This document shows, one piece after another, positions 1-8,058 of a stretch of 64,000 nucleotides of DNA. The position numbers and the translations under genes are program-made. Every line of letters starts with the position of its first letter. The stretch's first letter is position 1. Below the pieces are notes generated by a model. The model was not told the origin of the DNA. It worked only from the letters and a program-made list of their open reading frames with translations, and ran no database searches. Origin of the DNA: Vibrio sp. AND4 (GTDB taxonomy: Bacteria; Pseudomonadota; Gammaproteobacteria; Enterobacterales; Vibrionaceae); NCBI RefSeq assembly GCF_000171815.1, contig NZ_ABGR01000010.1, positions 1 through 64,000 of the forward strand, written 5' to 3'.

Positions 1-1591
1 TCCCTTCCCAAAATGCCCCCGTCGCCACCAAAAGTGCATTACCCAGCTCCATAAACTCAGCCAGGGTCTTTTGTTTGCTCATCTCACCTTGCATCAGTAC
101 TGGCAGATCCAACACTTCTCTGAAGCGCTCACCAAGCTCACGCATCATACTGTGTGACGTGCATAAGAAGAAACAACGCCCGTCGTTTTCTTCAATTACA
201 GGTGCGAGCATACGCACCAGCTTATCGGCTAGACCGGAACTGTTCGGCTCTGGCAGATAACGAGGCACACACAAACGCGCTTGTTTCTCATAATCAAAAG
301 GAGACGGCAGCGAAAACTGTCGTTTCGGCTTCAATCCCAGTCGATCAGTGAAGTGTTTGAAATCGCCGGATACCGCAAGCGTTGCAGAGGTAAAAATCCA
401 AGCACCTTGTTTGATTTCGATCTGCTCATGAAATTTATCAGCCACCGATAACGGGGTGATGTGCAGAGTAAAATGGCGCGGCGACGTATCGAACCAGTAT
501 GAATAACCAGTGATATCGACATCGCAAACACGGTCGATTCGGCCTTTTATCAAATTGGCACGCTCAAACGCAGCATCGAGCAACTGACTTCGGCCTAGTG
601 CTAATTTCAACACGTCGATGGTTAAATCTAAACTGTCGGTTAGGCGCACCAGTTCACGTTTGATCGATTCCGATTGCAACGCTTCACGCCAGTTACCACG
701 AAAGCCGGGCTCACCCAGTACAATGCGCATGTCCATTGCACTTTGCATCAGCTTATCGCCGACCTTTTGCAGTTGACGCATGTCTTTTGCTTCTGTGCGA
801 TAGGAGATTTCAATGTCTTTGGCGAGCTCTTGGATCTGACGGCTCGAGATCGACTGACCAAAGTATTCGCTGGCAATGTCCGGGAGCTGGTGCGCTTCGT
901 CAAAGATGAACACATCGGCTTCTGGGATCAGCTCACCAAAGCCAGTTTCTTTGATCGCAAGGTCCGCGAGGAACAAATGGTGATTCACCACAACGATGTC
1001 CGAATCCATAGCACGTTTACGCGCTTTTAAGACGAAACAATCGGTGTAGCTCGGGCATTCTTTACCTAAGCAGTTGTCGTTGGTCGAGGTAATGGTAGGG
1101 ATAATCATGCTGTCTTCTGGCAGATCATCACAGTCACCTAAGTCACCTGTTTTGGTTTCTGAAGACCAAGTACGGACTTTGACTAATTGAGTAAGCAGCG
1201 TTGGATCGGCTTCATTAGTGTGGCTCTCAACCATTTGTCGGCTAAGACGGTCCAAACAAAGGTAGTTAGAACGCCCTTTTAGTAACGCCACTTGTCCATA
1301 AAAACCTAATGCATTCACCATCAGAGGTAAGTCTCGGTGGTACAACTGCTCTTGCAAGTTCTTCGAACCCGTACTGATGATGACTTTTTTACCACTTAAC
1401 AACGCAGGTACAAGGTAAGCAAAAGTTTTACCTGTCCCCGTTCCGGCTTCAACCACCAGCTGTGTTTGGTCTTTGATCGCACTGTTGACGGCTTCTGCCA
1501 TATCAATTTGTGGTTGGCGAGCTTGAAAACCCGGGATGGCTTTGCCTAACGCGCCCTCGGAAGAGAATGTTTTTGCGATCATGCCTGACAT
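1..1591 (-). CDS. yoaA: YoaA, DinG-family ATP-dependent DNA helicase (partial, C-terminus off window)
   Basis: Reverse-strand reading frame open from position 1591 to the left edge. It shows the XPD/DinG-like superfamily 2 layout: Walker A VVEAGTGTGKT near the N-terminus, four cysteines of an Fe-S cluster domain (one in NYLCLD, then CLGKECPSYTDCF), and the DEAHQLPDIAS Walker B box. The frame leaves the window at a GNALLVAT..FWEG segment, so the last helicase motifs and C-terminus are missing. Wording of these motifs matches E. coli YoaA better than DinG. YoaA is a damage-response helicase reported to work with the HolC clamp-loader subunit. Start is ATG at 1591 (MSGMIAKTF) or ATG at 1582; both are in frame. 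It is divergent from purU. Confidence 0.93.
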   Translation of the reverse strand, partial: MSGMIAKTFSSEGALGKAIPGFQARQPQIDMAEAVNSAIKDQTQLVVEAGTGTGKTFAYLVPALLSGKKVIISTGSKNLQEQLYHRDLPLMVNALGFYGQVALLKGRSNYLCLDRLSRQMVESHTNEADPTLLTQLVKVRTWSSETKTGDLGDCDDLPEDSMIIPTITSTNDNCLGKECPSYTDCFVLKARKRAMDSDIVVVNHHLFLADLAIKETGFGELIPEADVFIFDEAHQLPDIASEYFGQSISSRQIQELAKDIEISYRTEAKDMRQLQKVGDKLMQSAMDMRIVLGEPGFRGNWREALQSESIKRELVRLTDSLDLTIDVLKLALGRSQLLDAAFERANLIKGRIDRVCDVDITGYSYWFDTSPRHFTLHITPLSVADKFHEQIEIKQGAWIFTSATLAVSGDFKHFTDRLGLKPKRQFSLPSPFDYEKQARLCVPRYLPEPNSSGLADKLVRMLAPVIEENDGRCFFLCTSHSMMRELGERFREVLDLPVLMQGEMSKQKTLAEFMELGNALLVATGAFWEG

Positions 1592-1799
1592 CTGGTTAGA
1601 AAAATTGTCGAGAGTATATCAGGAGTTATACGTAAACATCAGCCAGCAAAAGTTCTGGTTTGGGCATCGCACGGATAATTTGTTGAAACCGCGCCAAGAA
1701 TAGATTATTTATGAAGCTATATTGCCGTACGATTTACACTTCTGATGTGAATTATGTATTCGTGCGCTAGAAACATATATCTATGGAAGTAGTTAATTT

Positions 1800-2633
1800 A
1801 TGGAAAAGAAAACACTGTTAACCCATTGCAGCGACGCACCGGGTTTGATCTCAAAAATCACCAACATCTGTTACAAACACCAGCTGAATATCGTGCATAA
1901 CAACGAGTTTGTCGATAACACCAGTGGTCATTTTTTCATGAGAACCGAGTTGGAGGGTTATTTCAACGATCAAACACTGCTTGCCGATTTAGACCAGGCA
2001 CTGCCACAAGGCGCAAAACGTAAACTTATGGGTTCTTGTCGCAAGCGTATCGTTATCTTAGTGACCAAAGAAGCGCACTGTCTAGGTGATATTCTTATGA
2101 AGACTTACGATGGTAGCTTAGATGTCGAAATCGCCGCCGTTGTCGGTAACTACGACACGCTGCAAACACTGACTGAGCGTTTCGATATTCCTTACCATTA
2201 TGTCACTCACGAAAATCTGAGCCGTGAAGAGCACGAGCAGAAGATGCGAGAGGTGATTGAGCAATACGAAGCAGACTACCTTGTGCTGGCCAAGTACATG
2301 CGTGTTCTCACTCCGACATTCGTAGAGAAATACCGACACAAGATCATCAATATCCACCACAGCTTCCTACCAGCCTTCATCGGCGCAAAGCCTTACCAAC
2401 AAGCGTACGACCGCGGTGTAAAAATCATTGGTGCAACGGCACACTTTGTAACCAATGACTTGGATGAAGGCCCGATCATTAAGCAGGACGTTATCCCAGT
2501 AGACCATACGTTCAGCGCACAAGATATGGCGCAAGCGGGCCGCGATGTAGAGAAAAACGTATTGAGTAAGGCATTGAATAAAGTACTCAATGATCATGTT
2601 TTCGTTTACGGTAATAAGACGGTTATTCTTTAA
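1800..2633 (+). CDS. purU: Formyltetrahydrofolate deformylase PurU
   Basis: 277 residues, the normal family length. It hydrolyses 10-formyl-THF to THF and formate, balancing one-carbon pools and feeding formate to purine synthesis (PurT). An N-terminal ACT domain (about residues 4-80) is followed by a formyl-transferase fold with the catalytic Asn184-x-His186 in NIHHSFLPAF and Asp222 in the LDEGPI loop. It stands alone with its own terminator at 2668-2696. Its last 34 to 50 codons recur as degenerate copies at 4475-4626 and 6496-6598, so the 3' end of this gene was part of the duplicated unit that built the neighbouring protease array. Confidence 0.97.
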   Translation: MEKKTLLTHCSDAPGLISKITNICYKHQLNIVHNNEFVDNTSGHFFMRTELEGYFNDQTLLADLDQALPQGAKRKLMGSCRKRIVILVTKEAHCLGDILMKTYDGSLDVEIAAVVGNYDTLQTLTERFDIPYHYVTHENLSREEHEQKMREVIEQYEADYLVLAKYMRVLTPTFVEKYRHKIINIHHSFLPAFIGAKPYQQAYDRGVKIIGATAHFVTNDLDEGPIIKQDVIPVDHTFSAQDMAQAGRDVEKNVLSKALNKVLNDHVFVYGNKTVIL

Positions 2634-2667
2634 TTACCTCTCTGTTTTTTACAATTTCACTATGAGT

Positions 2668-2696
2668 AAACCCGCCTAATCGGTGGGTTTGTTTTT
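2668..2696 (+). terminator. Rho-independent terminator of purU
   Basis: Stem AAACCCGCC / GGTGGGTTT with a 5-base loop followed by GTTTTT. Related hairpins recur after both purU 3' remnants (4658-4688 and 6630-6657). Confidence 0.88.
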
Positions 2697-2826
2697 CAAC
2701 AATATCTTTCGCCACACCCCTCCAGCTTTATAATTTTCATTTCATTACTTATATTTACTATAGAAACAGTTCTATTTATAATTAAGCCTAAAACTTATAA
2801 AACAATCTTAATATTACGGAATTAAA

Positions 2827-4056
2827 ATGAAAAAAACGTTAGTGGCTTTTCTGATTGGGCTGACTTTGCCAGCGACCACAATCGCAGATACTCTTGCGCC
2901 TGTTCAGAATGATGTATCCACTCGCATTATCGGCGGTGAGACAGCCAATACTTCCGACTGGAAGTTTATTGCTGCACTGGTACATAAAGGACAGCCAGCA
3001 TTTATTGGTCACTTCTGTGGCGGCAGTTTCCTTGGTGGAAAATACGTATTAACCGCTGCGCACTGCGTCGACGATCTCAACGCGGACGATCTGGATATCA
3101 TTCTTGGCTCATATGATTTCAATGACCTGTCTCAAGCGCAGCGCATCGCAGTTAACAATATCTATACACATGATGCATATAACAGCAATACAGCGAATAA
3201 TGACATCGCTCTTATTGAGTTGGAACGCAGTGTCAGCAACGCGACTATCGATCTTGCAACGCCAGAGGTTTTAGATAGCGTACGCGCAGGAGATAAATTA
3301 CATGTCGCAGGGTGGGGAAATACCTCTACGACAAGCAACAAATTCCCAATGGTATTACAACAAGTTGATTTAGAATACGTGGACCGAGCAACCTGTCAAA
3401 ACCTAGGTGGGGGTTACACTAACGTATCGGATGATGGCATTTGTGCAGGATACTATTGGGGTGGAAAAGATAGCTGCCAAGGCGATAGCGGCGGTCCACT
3501 CATTGTCGATTACAATGGCATCAAAAAGCTACTGGGAGTGGTCAGTTGGGGGTATGAATGTGCTCAACCAAACGCTTATGGCGTTTATGCAAACGTCGCG
3601 CATTTTCAACACAATGGATGGATAGATAGCCATCGCAATACGATCAGCTACACTCAGTTTAGAGATCTTCATGTGTTGGAACGCACCACTCAGCAAGAAA
3701 CCTTTGTTGTTCGGAATAATGATACTATCCCATTCAACATTACTGACAGCCAAGTATCAGTTGGGCTGACTGTCAAAGAAAATACCTGCAACACCGCCTT
3801 GCTGCCCTCGCAAAGCTGCCAGATTACCGTGGGCTTCACTCCCGATGACTTTGAAACATCGGAAACCGTAAAACTCTTGACCGATCACCCAAAGCTACCC
3901 ACGCTGACAACCACATTGAAATACCGCGGCGCTGATAACACCAGCGGTAATACTAGCAGCGGTAATACTAGCAGCGGTGGCGGCGTATCTATTGGTCTAT
4001 TGATGTTACTGGGTGTAAGTTCATTGGCACGACGCAAGAAAAGGACAATGAAGTGA
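2827..4056 (+). CDS. Secreted trypsin-like serine protease 1 (Ves-type, GlyGly-CTERM-like tail)
   Basis: 409 residues. Signal peptide 1-20 (cut at TTIA/DTLA), short propeptide, activation site Arg33-IIGG, then an S1A protease domain with His79 (LTAAHC), Asp126 (NNDIAL) and Ser221 (GDSGGP). Asp215 at the S1 pocket predicts cleavage after Arg/Lys. Residues about 275-365 form a beta-rich domain with a Cys pair, like the Ig-fold part of V. cholerae VesB. A short Ser/Gly/Asn linker repeat (NTSSG) leads to a C-terminal GGG-hydrophobic-RRKKR tail of GlyGly-CTERM type, the signal handled by rhombosortase for type II secreted proteins. It overlaps the lipoprotein gene by GTGA and is the first of three tandem paralogues. 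A natural substrate cannot be read from sequence. Confidence 0.92.
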   Translation: MKKTLVAFLIGLTLPATTIADTLAPVQNDVSTRIIGGETANTSDWKFIAALVHKGQPAFIGHFCGGSFLGGKYVLTAAHCVDDLNADDLDIILGSYDFNDLSQAQRIAVNNIYTHDAYNSNTANNDIALIELERSVSNATIDLATPEVLDSVRAGDKLHVAGWGNTSTTSNKFPMVLQQVDLEYVDRATCQNLGGGYTNVSDDGICAGYYWGGKDSCQGDSGGPLIVDYNGIKKLLGVVSWGYECAQPNAYGVYANVAHFQHNGWIDSHRNTISYTQFRDLHVLERTTQQETFVVRNNDTIPFNITDSQVSVGLTVKENTCNTALLPSQSCQITVGFTPDDFETSETVKLLTDHPKLPTLTTTLKYRGADNTSGNTSSGNTSSGGGVSIGLLMLLGVSSLARRKKRTMK

Positions 4057-4412
4057 AACATCTCCTAATAACACTACTGATCAGTTTCGGCGCGGTAAGC
4101 TTAACTGCATGCTCAGCCACAATTGAAAAGGCGCAAAAAAATCAAGAGCCAGAGCATCATTCGATAAGTGGCACTGCCCGAATCAACGAGCGTCAGATAA
4201 CATTTGTTGCTGAATCTAACGGTTGCAGTAAAAACGACGATTTTCGCCTGAACATAGAGCAAAGCTCGCAAACTGAGGCAGTGATAACCATTGTTAGAGA
4301 CAAAGCTGATCATTGCAGAAAAATGCCTTTTCTCAAAACCTTCACGCTGGAACTGGACGAAGAGCTGCAAGGCAAAAAGCTTTCCATAACAAACGCGACA
4401 ACAAATCACTAG
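4053..4412 (+). CDS. Small predicted lipoprotein paired with protease 1
   Basis: 119 residues from a GTG start that overlaps the TGA of protease 1 (GTGA), implying translational coupling. The N-terminus is a lipoprotein signal with lipobox LTAC, so Cys20 would be lipidated. The mature part is small, polar and mostly predicted beta, with two further cysteines (SNGC and DHC) that could form a disulfide. I recognise no family. Its tight coupling to a secreted protease fits a partner role such as inhibitor, anchor or chaperone, but that is only context. Relics of the same gene follow protease 2 (6415-6495), and its last codons were captured by protease 3 (about 7967-7992). Confidence 0.82.
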   Translation: MKHLLITLLISFGAVSLTACSATIEKAQKNQEPEHHSISGTARINERQITFVAESNGCSKNDDFRLNIEQSSQTEAVITIVRDKADHCRKMPFLKTFTLELDEELQGKKLSITNATTNH

Positions 4413-4474
4413 CTGACTAACGACAAACTTAAAAAGGAACACAGTATCTGCAATGCAAGTGAGAATGGTCTGCC

Positions 4475-4626
4475 AAGTGGACGTTATTCCAGTCGTTCAC
4501 ACGTTCAGCGCACAAGATATAGCGCAAGCGAGGCGCGATGTAGAGAAAAACGTATTAGGCAAAGCACTGAATAAAATGCTCAATGATCATGTTTTTGTTT
4601 ACGGAAACAAAACCGTACCCTTGTAA
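4475..4626 (+). pseudogene. Duplicated 3' fragment of purU (remnant 1)
   Basis: About 50 codons that align with the last 50 codons of purU (about 2484-2633) without a frame break. They translate to segments such as HTFSAQDIAQARRDVEK and LNDHVFVYGNKTVPL, ending in a TAA aligned with the purU stop. No start or upstream purU sequence is present, so it is a gene fragment. A purU-like terminator follows at 4658-4688. It marks the left end of the second duplicated unit. Confidence 0.9.
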
Positions 4627-4657
4627 CCTCCATTTCTTAGCAGCATCAGCAAAAATG

Positions 4658-4688
4658 AGCCCGCTTAACAAGCGGGTTTATTTTTTTA
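4658..4688 (+). terminator. Terminator copy in spacer between protease units 1 and 2
   Basis: CCCGCTT-AAC-AAGCGGG stem followed by TTTATTTTTTT. It corresponds to the purU terminator and is nearly identical to the one at 6630-6657. It would end transcripts of protease 1 and the lipoprotein gene. Confidence 0.88.
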
Positions 4689-4819
4689 AATAATGCCTTC
4701 CTTCCAAAATACCGAATATGCACTTAGTTTTACAAACGCTGACAGTGTGAATGTTTACGGCAATAGCCATCATCATTCGCGCTGAGTTTAATTTATTACT
4801 TAAATGCTAAGAGGTTAAA

Positions 4820-6418
4820 ATGACAAAAACGTTAGTGGCTCTTTTGATGGGGCTAACTCTGCCCGCAACTGCAATAGCAGATACCATCAAACCTTCTCAG
4901 AATGATGTATCCCCCCGCATTATCGGCGGTGAAGTGGCTAAGTCTTCCGAGTGGAAATTTATTGCGTCACTGGTACTTAAGGGATGGCCGACCTCCAGAG
5001 GTCACTTTTGTGGCGGCAGCTTCCTCGGTGGAAAATACATATTGACCGCAGCGCATTGCGTTGAAGATCTTAACGCGGATGATATTGATATCATTCTTGG
5101 TCTATATAACAAAAACAGAGAGTCTCAAGCGCAGCGTATCTCAGTTAACAATATCTATTCACATACCGCTTACGACAAAGATACTCACAACAATGATATC
5201 GCTCTTATCGAGTTAACACATAACGTCAACAGCGCCGCTATCGACCTGGCAACCCCCGATGTACTGAATGGTGTGCGAAGGGGAGATCAATTACATATTG
5301 CAGGATGGGGAGACATATCTCCAACGACAGATATCGTATTTCCAACGGTGTTACAACAAGTTGATGTAGAATACGTAGACCGAACAACCTGCCAAAACCT
5401 AGGTGGTGATTACACTAACGTATCGGATAACAGCATTTGTGCCGGATACGCTCAGGGAGGAAAAGATAGCTGCCACGGCGATAGCGGCGGTCCACTTATT
5501 GCCGATGACAACGGCATCAACAAGCTACTGGGAGTGGTCAGTTGGGGTATTGGATGCGCTCAACCTGATGCCTATGGTGTTTACGCTAACGTCGCACACT
5601 TTCAGGACAACGGCTGGATAGATAGTCACCGCAATACAATCAGCTACACCTGGCTTAGAGATCTTCATTTGGTGGAACGAACCGCGCAACAAGAAACCTT
5701 TGCTATTCGTAATGACGATACTATCCCATTCAATGTTACTGACAGTCGAGTATCTGCTGGACTTACTATGACAGAGAATACCTGCAACACCACCTTACTG
5801 CCTTCTCAAAGCTGCCAAATTACTGTGGGCTACGCCCCTGATTACTCGGGATCATTGGAAACCATCGAACTCTCCACGACTCACCCGAAGCTTCCCACGC
5901 TCACAACCACGTTGAAATACCAAGGTGTTGATAAGGTGAACCGCTCACTACGTAATGCCATTCCGCTAGCAGACGCAAATGTTTATACAAATGAATATGC
6001 GTGGACGGCTGAAAATGGTGAACTTCACTCTGCCGATTTGGGAGTGTCAGCTGGCTCCTCTATCTTATATTTGACCGACCTGCCGAAAGGTAGACTGACA
6101 ATGGAGCGTAGGGCCATTTCCGATGAGAATGATACTTTTACCATCTTCGTAAATGGTCAGGTTTACGAGACCAACACCCAAGTTCTTGACTATGAAAAGA
6201 TTAATATCGACCTTTATAAAACCTCTAACACAATTGCGCTTGTATACATCAAAAACCCAAGTTCGAACGGCATGTACCGCGCGCAAGCGTCTATTCGTAA
6301 TATCACCATGTCACCCGACGCAGATAATACTCGCTCAGGCGGCAGTTTATCTATTGGCCTCTTGATGTTACTGGCTGCTGGTTCATTCGTACGACGCAAG
6401 AAAAGGACAATGAGGTGA
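4820..6418 (+). CDS. Secreted trypsin-like serine protease 2, long form with extra C-terminal domain
   Basis: 532 residues. Same plan as protease 1: signal peptide 1-20, activation site Arg33-IIGG, catalytic His79, Asp126 and Ser222, S1 Asp216, and the beta-rich middle domain. It then has about 125 extra residues (about 378-505, from VNRSLRNAIPLADANV onward) that protease 1 lacks and that look like a second beta-sandwich. It ends in a GlyGly-CTERM-type tail (GGSLSIGLLMLL, then RRKKR). The RBS AAGAGG precedes the ATG. The stop overlaps a GTG, as in protease 1, but the following lipoprotein gene is dead. The upstream DNA lacks the Fur-like palindrome seen before protease 3. Confidence 0.92.
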   Translation: MTKTLVALLMGLTLPATAIADTIKPSQNDVSPRIIGGEVAKSSEWKFIASLVLKGWPTSRGHFCGGSFLGGKYILTAAHCVEDLNADDIDIILGLYNKNRESQAQRISVNNIYSHTAYDKDTHNNDIALIELTHNVNSAAIDLATPDVLNGVRRGDQLHIAGWGDISPTTDIVFPTVLQQVDVEYVDRTTCQNLGGDYTNVSDNSICAGYAQGGKDSCHGDSGGPLIADDNGINKLLGVVSWGIGCAQPDAYGVYANVAHFQDNGWIDSHRNTISYTWLRDLHLVERTAQQETFAIRNDDTIPFNVTDSRVSAGLTMTENTCNTTLLPSQSCQITVGYAPDYSGSLETIELSTTHPKLPTLTTTLKYQGVDKVNRSLRNAIPLADANVYTNEYAWTAENGELHSADLGVSAGSSILYLTDLPKGRLTMERRAISDENDTFTIFVNGQVYETNTQVLDYEKINIDLYKTSNTIALVYIKNPSSNGMYRAQASIRNITMSPDADNTRSGGSLSIGLLMLLAAGSFVRRKKRTMR

Positions 6419-6495
6419 AGTAGCTCTTGATAACCGCCCCTAATCGGTGTCGGCATAGTAATCTGGACCGCATGCTAAGCCACAATTGAATGGAT
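6415..6495 (+). pseudogene. Remnant of the lipoprotein gene after protease 2
   Basis: Begins with the same GTGA overlap as at 4053 and aligns with the first ~80 bases of the intact lipoprotein gene, including the stretch GCATGCTAAGCCACAATTGA. The third codon is TAG and the frame is later lost, so no lipoprotein is made. The homology stops where purU remnant 2 begins, so the middle and end of this copy were deleted. Confidence 0.82.
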
Positions 6496-6598
6496 GCAAG
6501 CAAAGCGCGATGTAGATAAAAAAGTATTAGGTAGAGCACTTAATAGAGTGCTCAATGATCATGTTTTTGTTTGAGGTAACAAAAACGAACTCTTGTAA
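6496..6598 (+). pseudogene. Duplicated 3' fragment of purU (remnant 2)
   Basis: About 34 codons aligned with the last part of purU: QAKRDVDKKVLGRALNRVLN then DHVFV, followed by an in-frame TGA where purU has Tyr. It is shorter and more decayed than remnant 1 and shares with it the variant LGxALN in place of LSKALN. It is followed by the terminator copy at 6630-6657. Confidence 0.86.
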
Positions 6599-6629
6599 CG
6601 TCCATTTCTTAGCAGTACCAGCAAAAATA

Positions 6630-6657
6630 AACCCGCTTAACAAGCGGGTTGTTTTTT
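6630..6657 (+). terminator. Terminator copy in spacer between protease units 2 and 3
   Basis: AACCCGCTT-AAC-AAGCGGGTT stem followed by GTTTTTT; sister of the hairpin at 4658-4688. Confidence 0.88.
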
Positions 6658-6736
6658 AAACAATACCTTCCTTCCAAAATATCGATAATGCTGTCAATTT
6701 TATAAAATCCTGACATTAAGCATGTTTAACAGCAAG

Positions 6737-6751
6737 TGATAATCATTATCA
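6737..6751. promoter_or_regulatory. Perfect 7-1-7 Fur-like box before protease 3
   Basis: TGATAAT-C-ATTATCA, an exact match to the Fur 7-1-7 consensus, 44 bases upstream of the protease 3 start. The aligned place before protease 2 (about 4760-4780) reads AGCCATCATCATTCGC and has lost the palindrome. This suggests iron repression of this copy only; binding has not been shown. Confidence 0.7.
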
Positions 6752-6795
6752 TCTGAGTTGAGTTTCATTAATTGCTTAAATGCTAAGAGGTTAAA

Positions 6796-7992
6796 ATGAC
6801 TAAAACGTTAATGGCTTTTCTGATTGGGCTTACTCTGCCTACAACTGTAATAGCAGATACCCTCAAACTTTCTCGGGATGATGCACCCTCTAATAATATC
6901 GGTGGTGAAGTATCTCCTAATATTATCGGTGGCGAAGCTGCGAATCCTTCCGATTGGAAGTTTATCGCATCACTGATACAAAAAGGACAACCAACCTCCA
7001 GAGGTCCATTCTGTGGCGGCAGTTTCCTCGGCGGAAAATACGTATTAACCGCAGCGCATTGCGTTGAAGGTGTCAACGCCGGCGATCTTGATATCGTTCT
7101 TGGCTTGTATAATATCAATGACGAGTCTCAGACACAGCGTGTCGCAGTGAACAATATCTATGTACATGATGCTTACGACAACTTTACACTCAATAATGAT
7201 ATCGCTCTTATCGAGTTAACACATAACGTCGATAGTACCGCTATCGAACTGGCAACCCCCGATGTTCTGAATAGTGTGCGGGCGGGCGATAAGTTACATA
7301 TTGCAGGATGGGGAAACACCTCTACGACAAGCAACGTATTTCCAACGGTGTTACAACAAGTTGATGTAGAGTATGTAGACCGAACAACCTGCCAAGCCCT
7401 AGGTGGGGATTACAATGACGTATCGGATGATGGCATTTGTGCTGGGTACGTTCAGGGAGGAAAAGATAGTTGCCAAGGCGATAGCGGCGGGCCACTTGTT
7501 TTCGATTTCAACGGCATCAAAAAGCTACTGGGAACGGTCAGTTGGGGCAATGGATGCGCTCAACCTAATGCCTATGGTGTTTACGCTAACGTCGCATATT
7601 TTCAGGACAGCGGCTGGATAGATAGTCATCGCAATACGGTCAGCTTCACCCAGTTTAGAGATCTTCATGTGTTGGAACGTACCACTCAGCAAGAAACCTT
7701 TGTTGTTCGTAATAACGATACTATCTCATTCGATATTACTGACAGCCAGGTATCAGCTGGGCTTGCTATTAGAAACAATACCTGTAACACCACCTTACTT
7801 CCCTCGCAAAGCTGCCAGGTTACCGTGAGCTTCACTCCCGATTACTTTGAAACATCGGAAACCATTGAACTCTCGACCAATCACCCGAAGCTACCCACGC
7901 TTACAACCACATTGAAATACCGAGGCGCTGACAGAGTGAACCGCCCACTGCGTAATGTTACTTCGCGAACAAACGCGACAACAAGTCACTAA
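6796..7992 (+). CDS. Trypsin-like serine protease 3, altered activation site and truncated C-terminus
   Basis: 398 residues. Signal peptide 1-20 and the catalytic triad are intact (His88, Asp135, Ser230, with S1 Asp224). Two things differ from its sisters. First, the activation region is duplicated (NIGGEVSPNIIGGEAAN) and the residue before IIGG is Asn42, not Arg, so ordinary trypsin-type activation is not possible. Second, the C-terminus stops shortly after VNRPLRNV, where the long form continues, and ends NATTSH. Those last codons are homologous to the lipoprotein end NATTNH, so a deletion fused the two genes in frame and removed the GlyGly-CTERM tail. It could be a secreted unanchored protease, or a catalytically silent paralogue. 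It lies downstream of a Fur-like box. Confidence 0.9.
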   Translation: MTKTLMAFLIGLTLPTTVIADTLKLSRDDAPSNNIGGEVSPNIIGGEAANPSDWKFIASLIQKGQPTSRGPFCGGSFLGGKYVLTAAHCVEGVNAGDLDIVLGLYNINDESQTQRVAVNNIYVHDAYDNFTLNNDIALIELTHNVDSTAIELATPDVLNSVRAGDKLHIAGWGNTSTTSNVFPTVLQQVDVEYVDRTTCQALGGDYNDVSDDGICAGYVQGGKDSCQGDSGGPLVFDFNGIKKLLGTVSWGNGCAQPNAYGVYANVAYFQDSGWIDSHRNTVSFTQFRDLHVLERTTQQETFVVRNNDTISFDITDSQVSAGLAIRNNTCNTTLLPSQSCQVTVSFTPDYFETSETIELSTNHPKLPTLTTTLKYRGADRVNRPLRNVTSRTNATTSH

Positions 7993-8010
7993 CTGACTAA
8001 CAACAAACGA
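7967..8010 (+). other. Captured 3' end of the lipoprotein gene
   Basis: From ACAAACGCGACAACA through the stop and about 18 bases beyond, the sequence matches the end and 3' flank of the lipoprotein gene (about 4390-4430). This is the join that ends protease 3. Confidence 0.8.
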
Positions 8011-8041
8011 AAAAAGGGAACCTAGAGGCTCCCTTTTTCTT
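8010..8041. terminator. Terminator between protease 3 and yecM (convergent)
   Basis: Stem GGGAaCC / GGcTCCC flanked by A-run on the left and CCCTTTTT on the right, usable from both sides. Confidence 0.75.
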
Positions 8042-8058
8042 TTCTTCATTTTGACCTG

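Noticed and set aside
674..1030. 118-codon ORF on the + strand
   Set aside because: Antisense to yoaA, which has clear helicase motifs in the reverse frame.
4473..4626. Small independent gene encoding a 49-residue purU-like peptide
   Set aside because: No start codon or RBS in frame and the sequence aligns end-to-end with the purU C-terminus; treated as a fragment.
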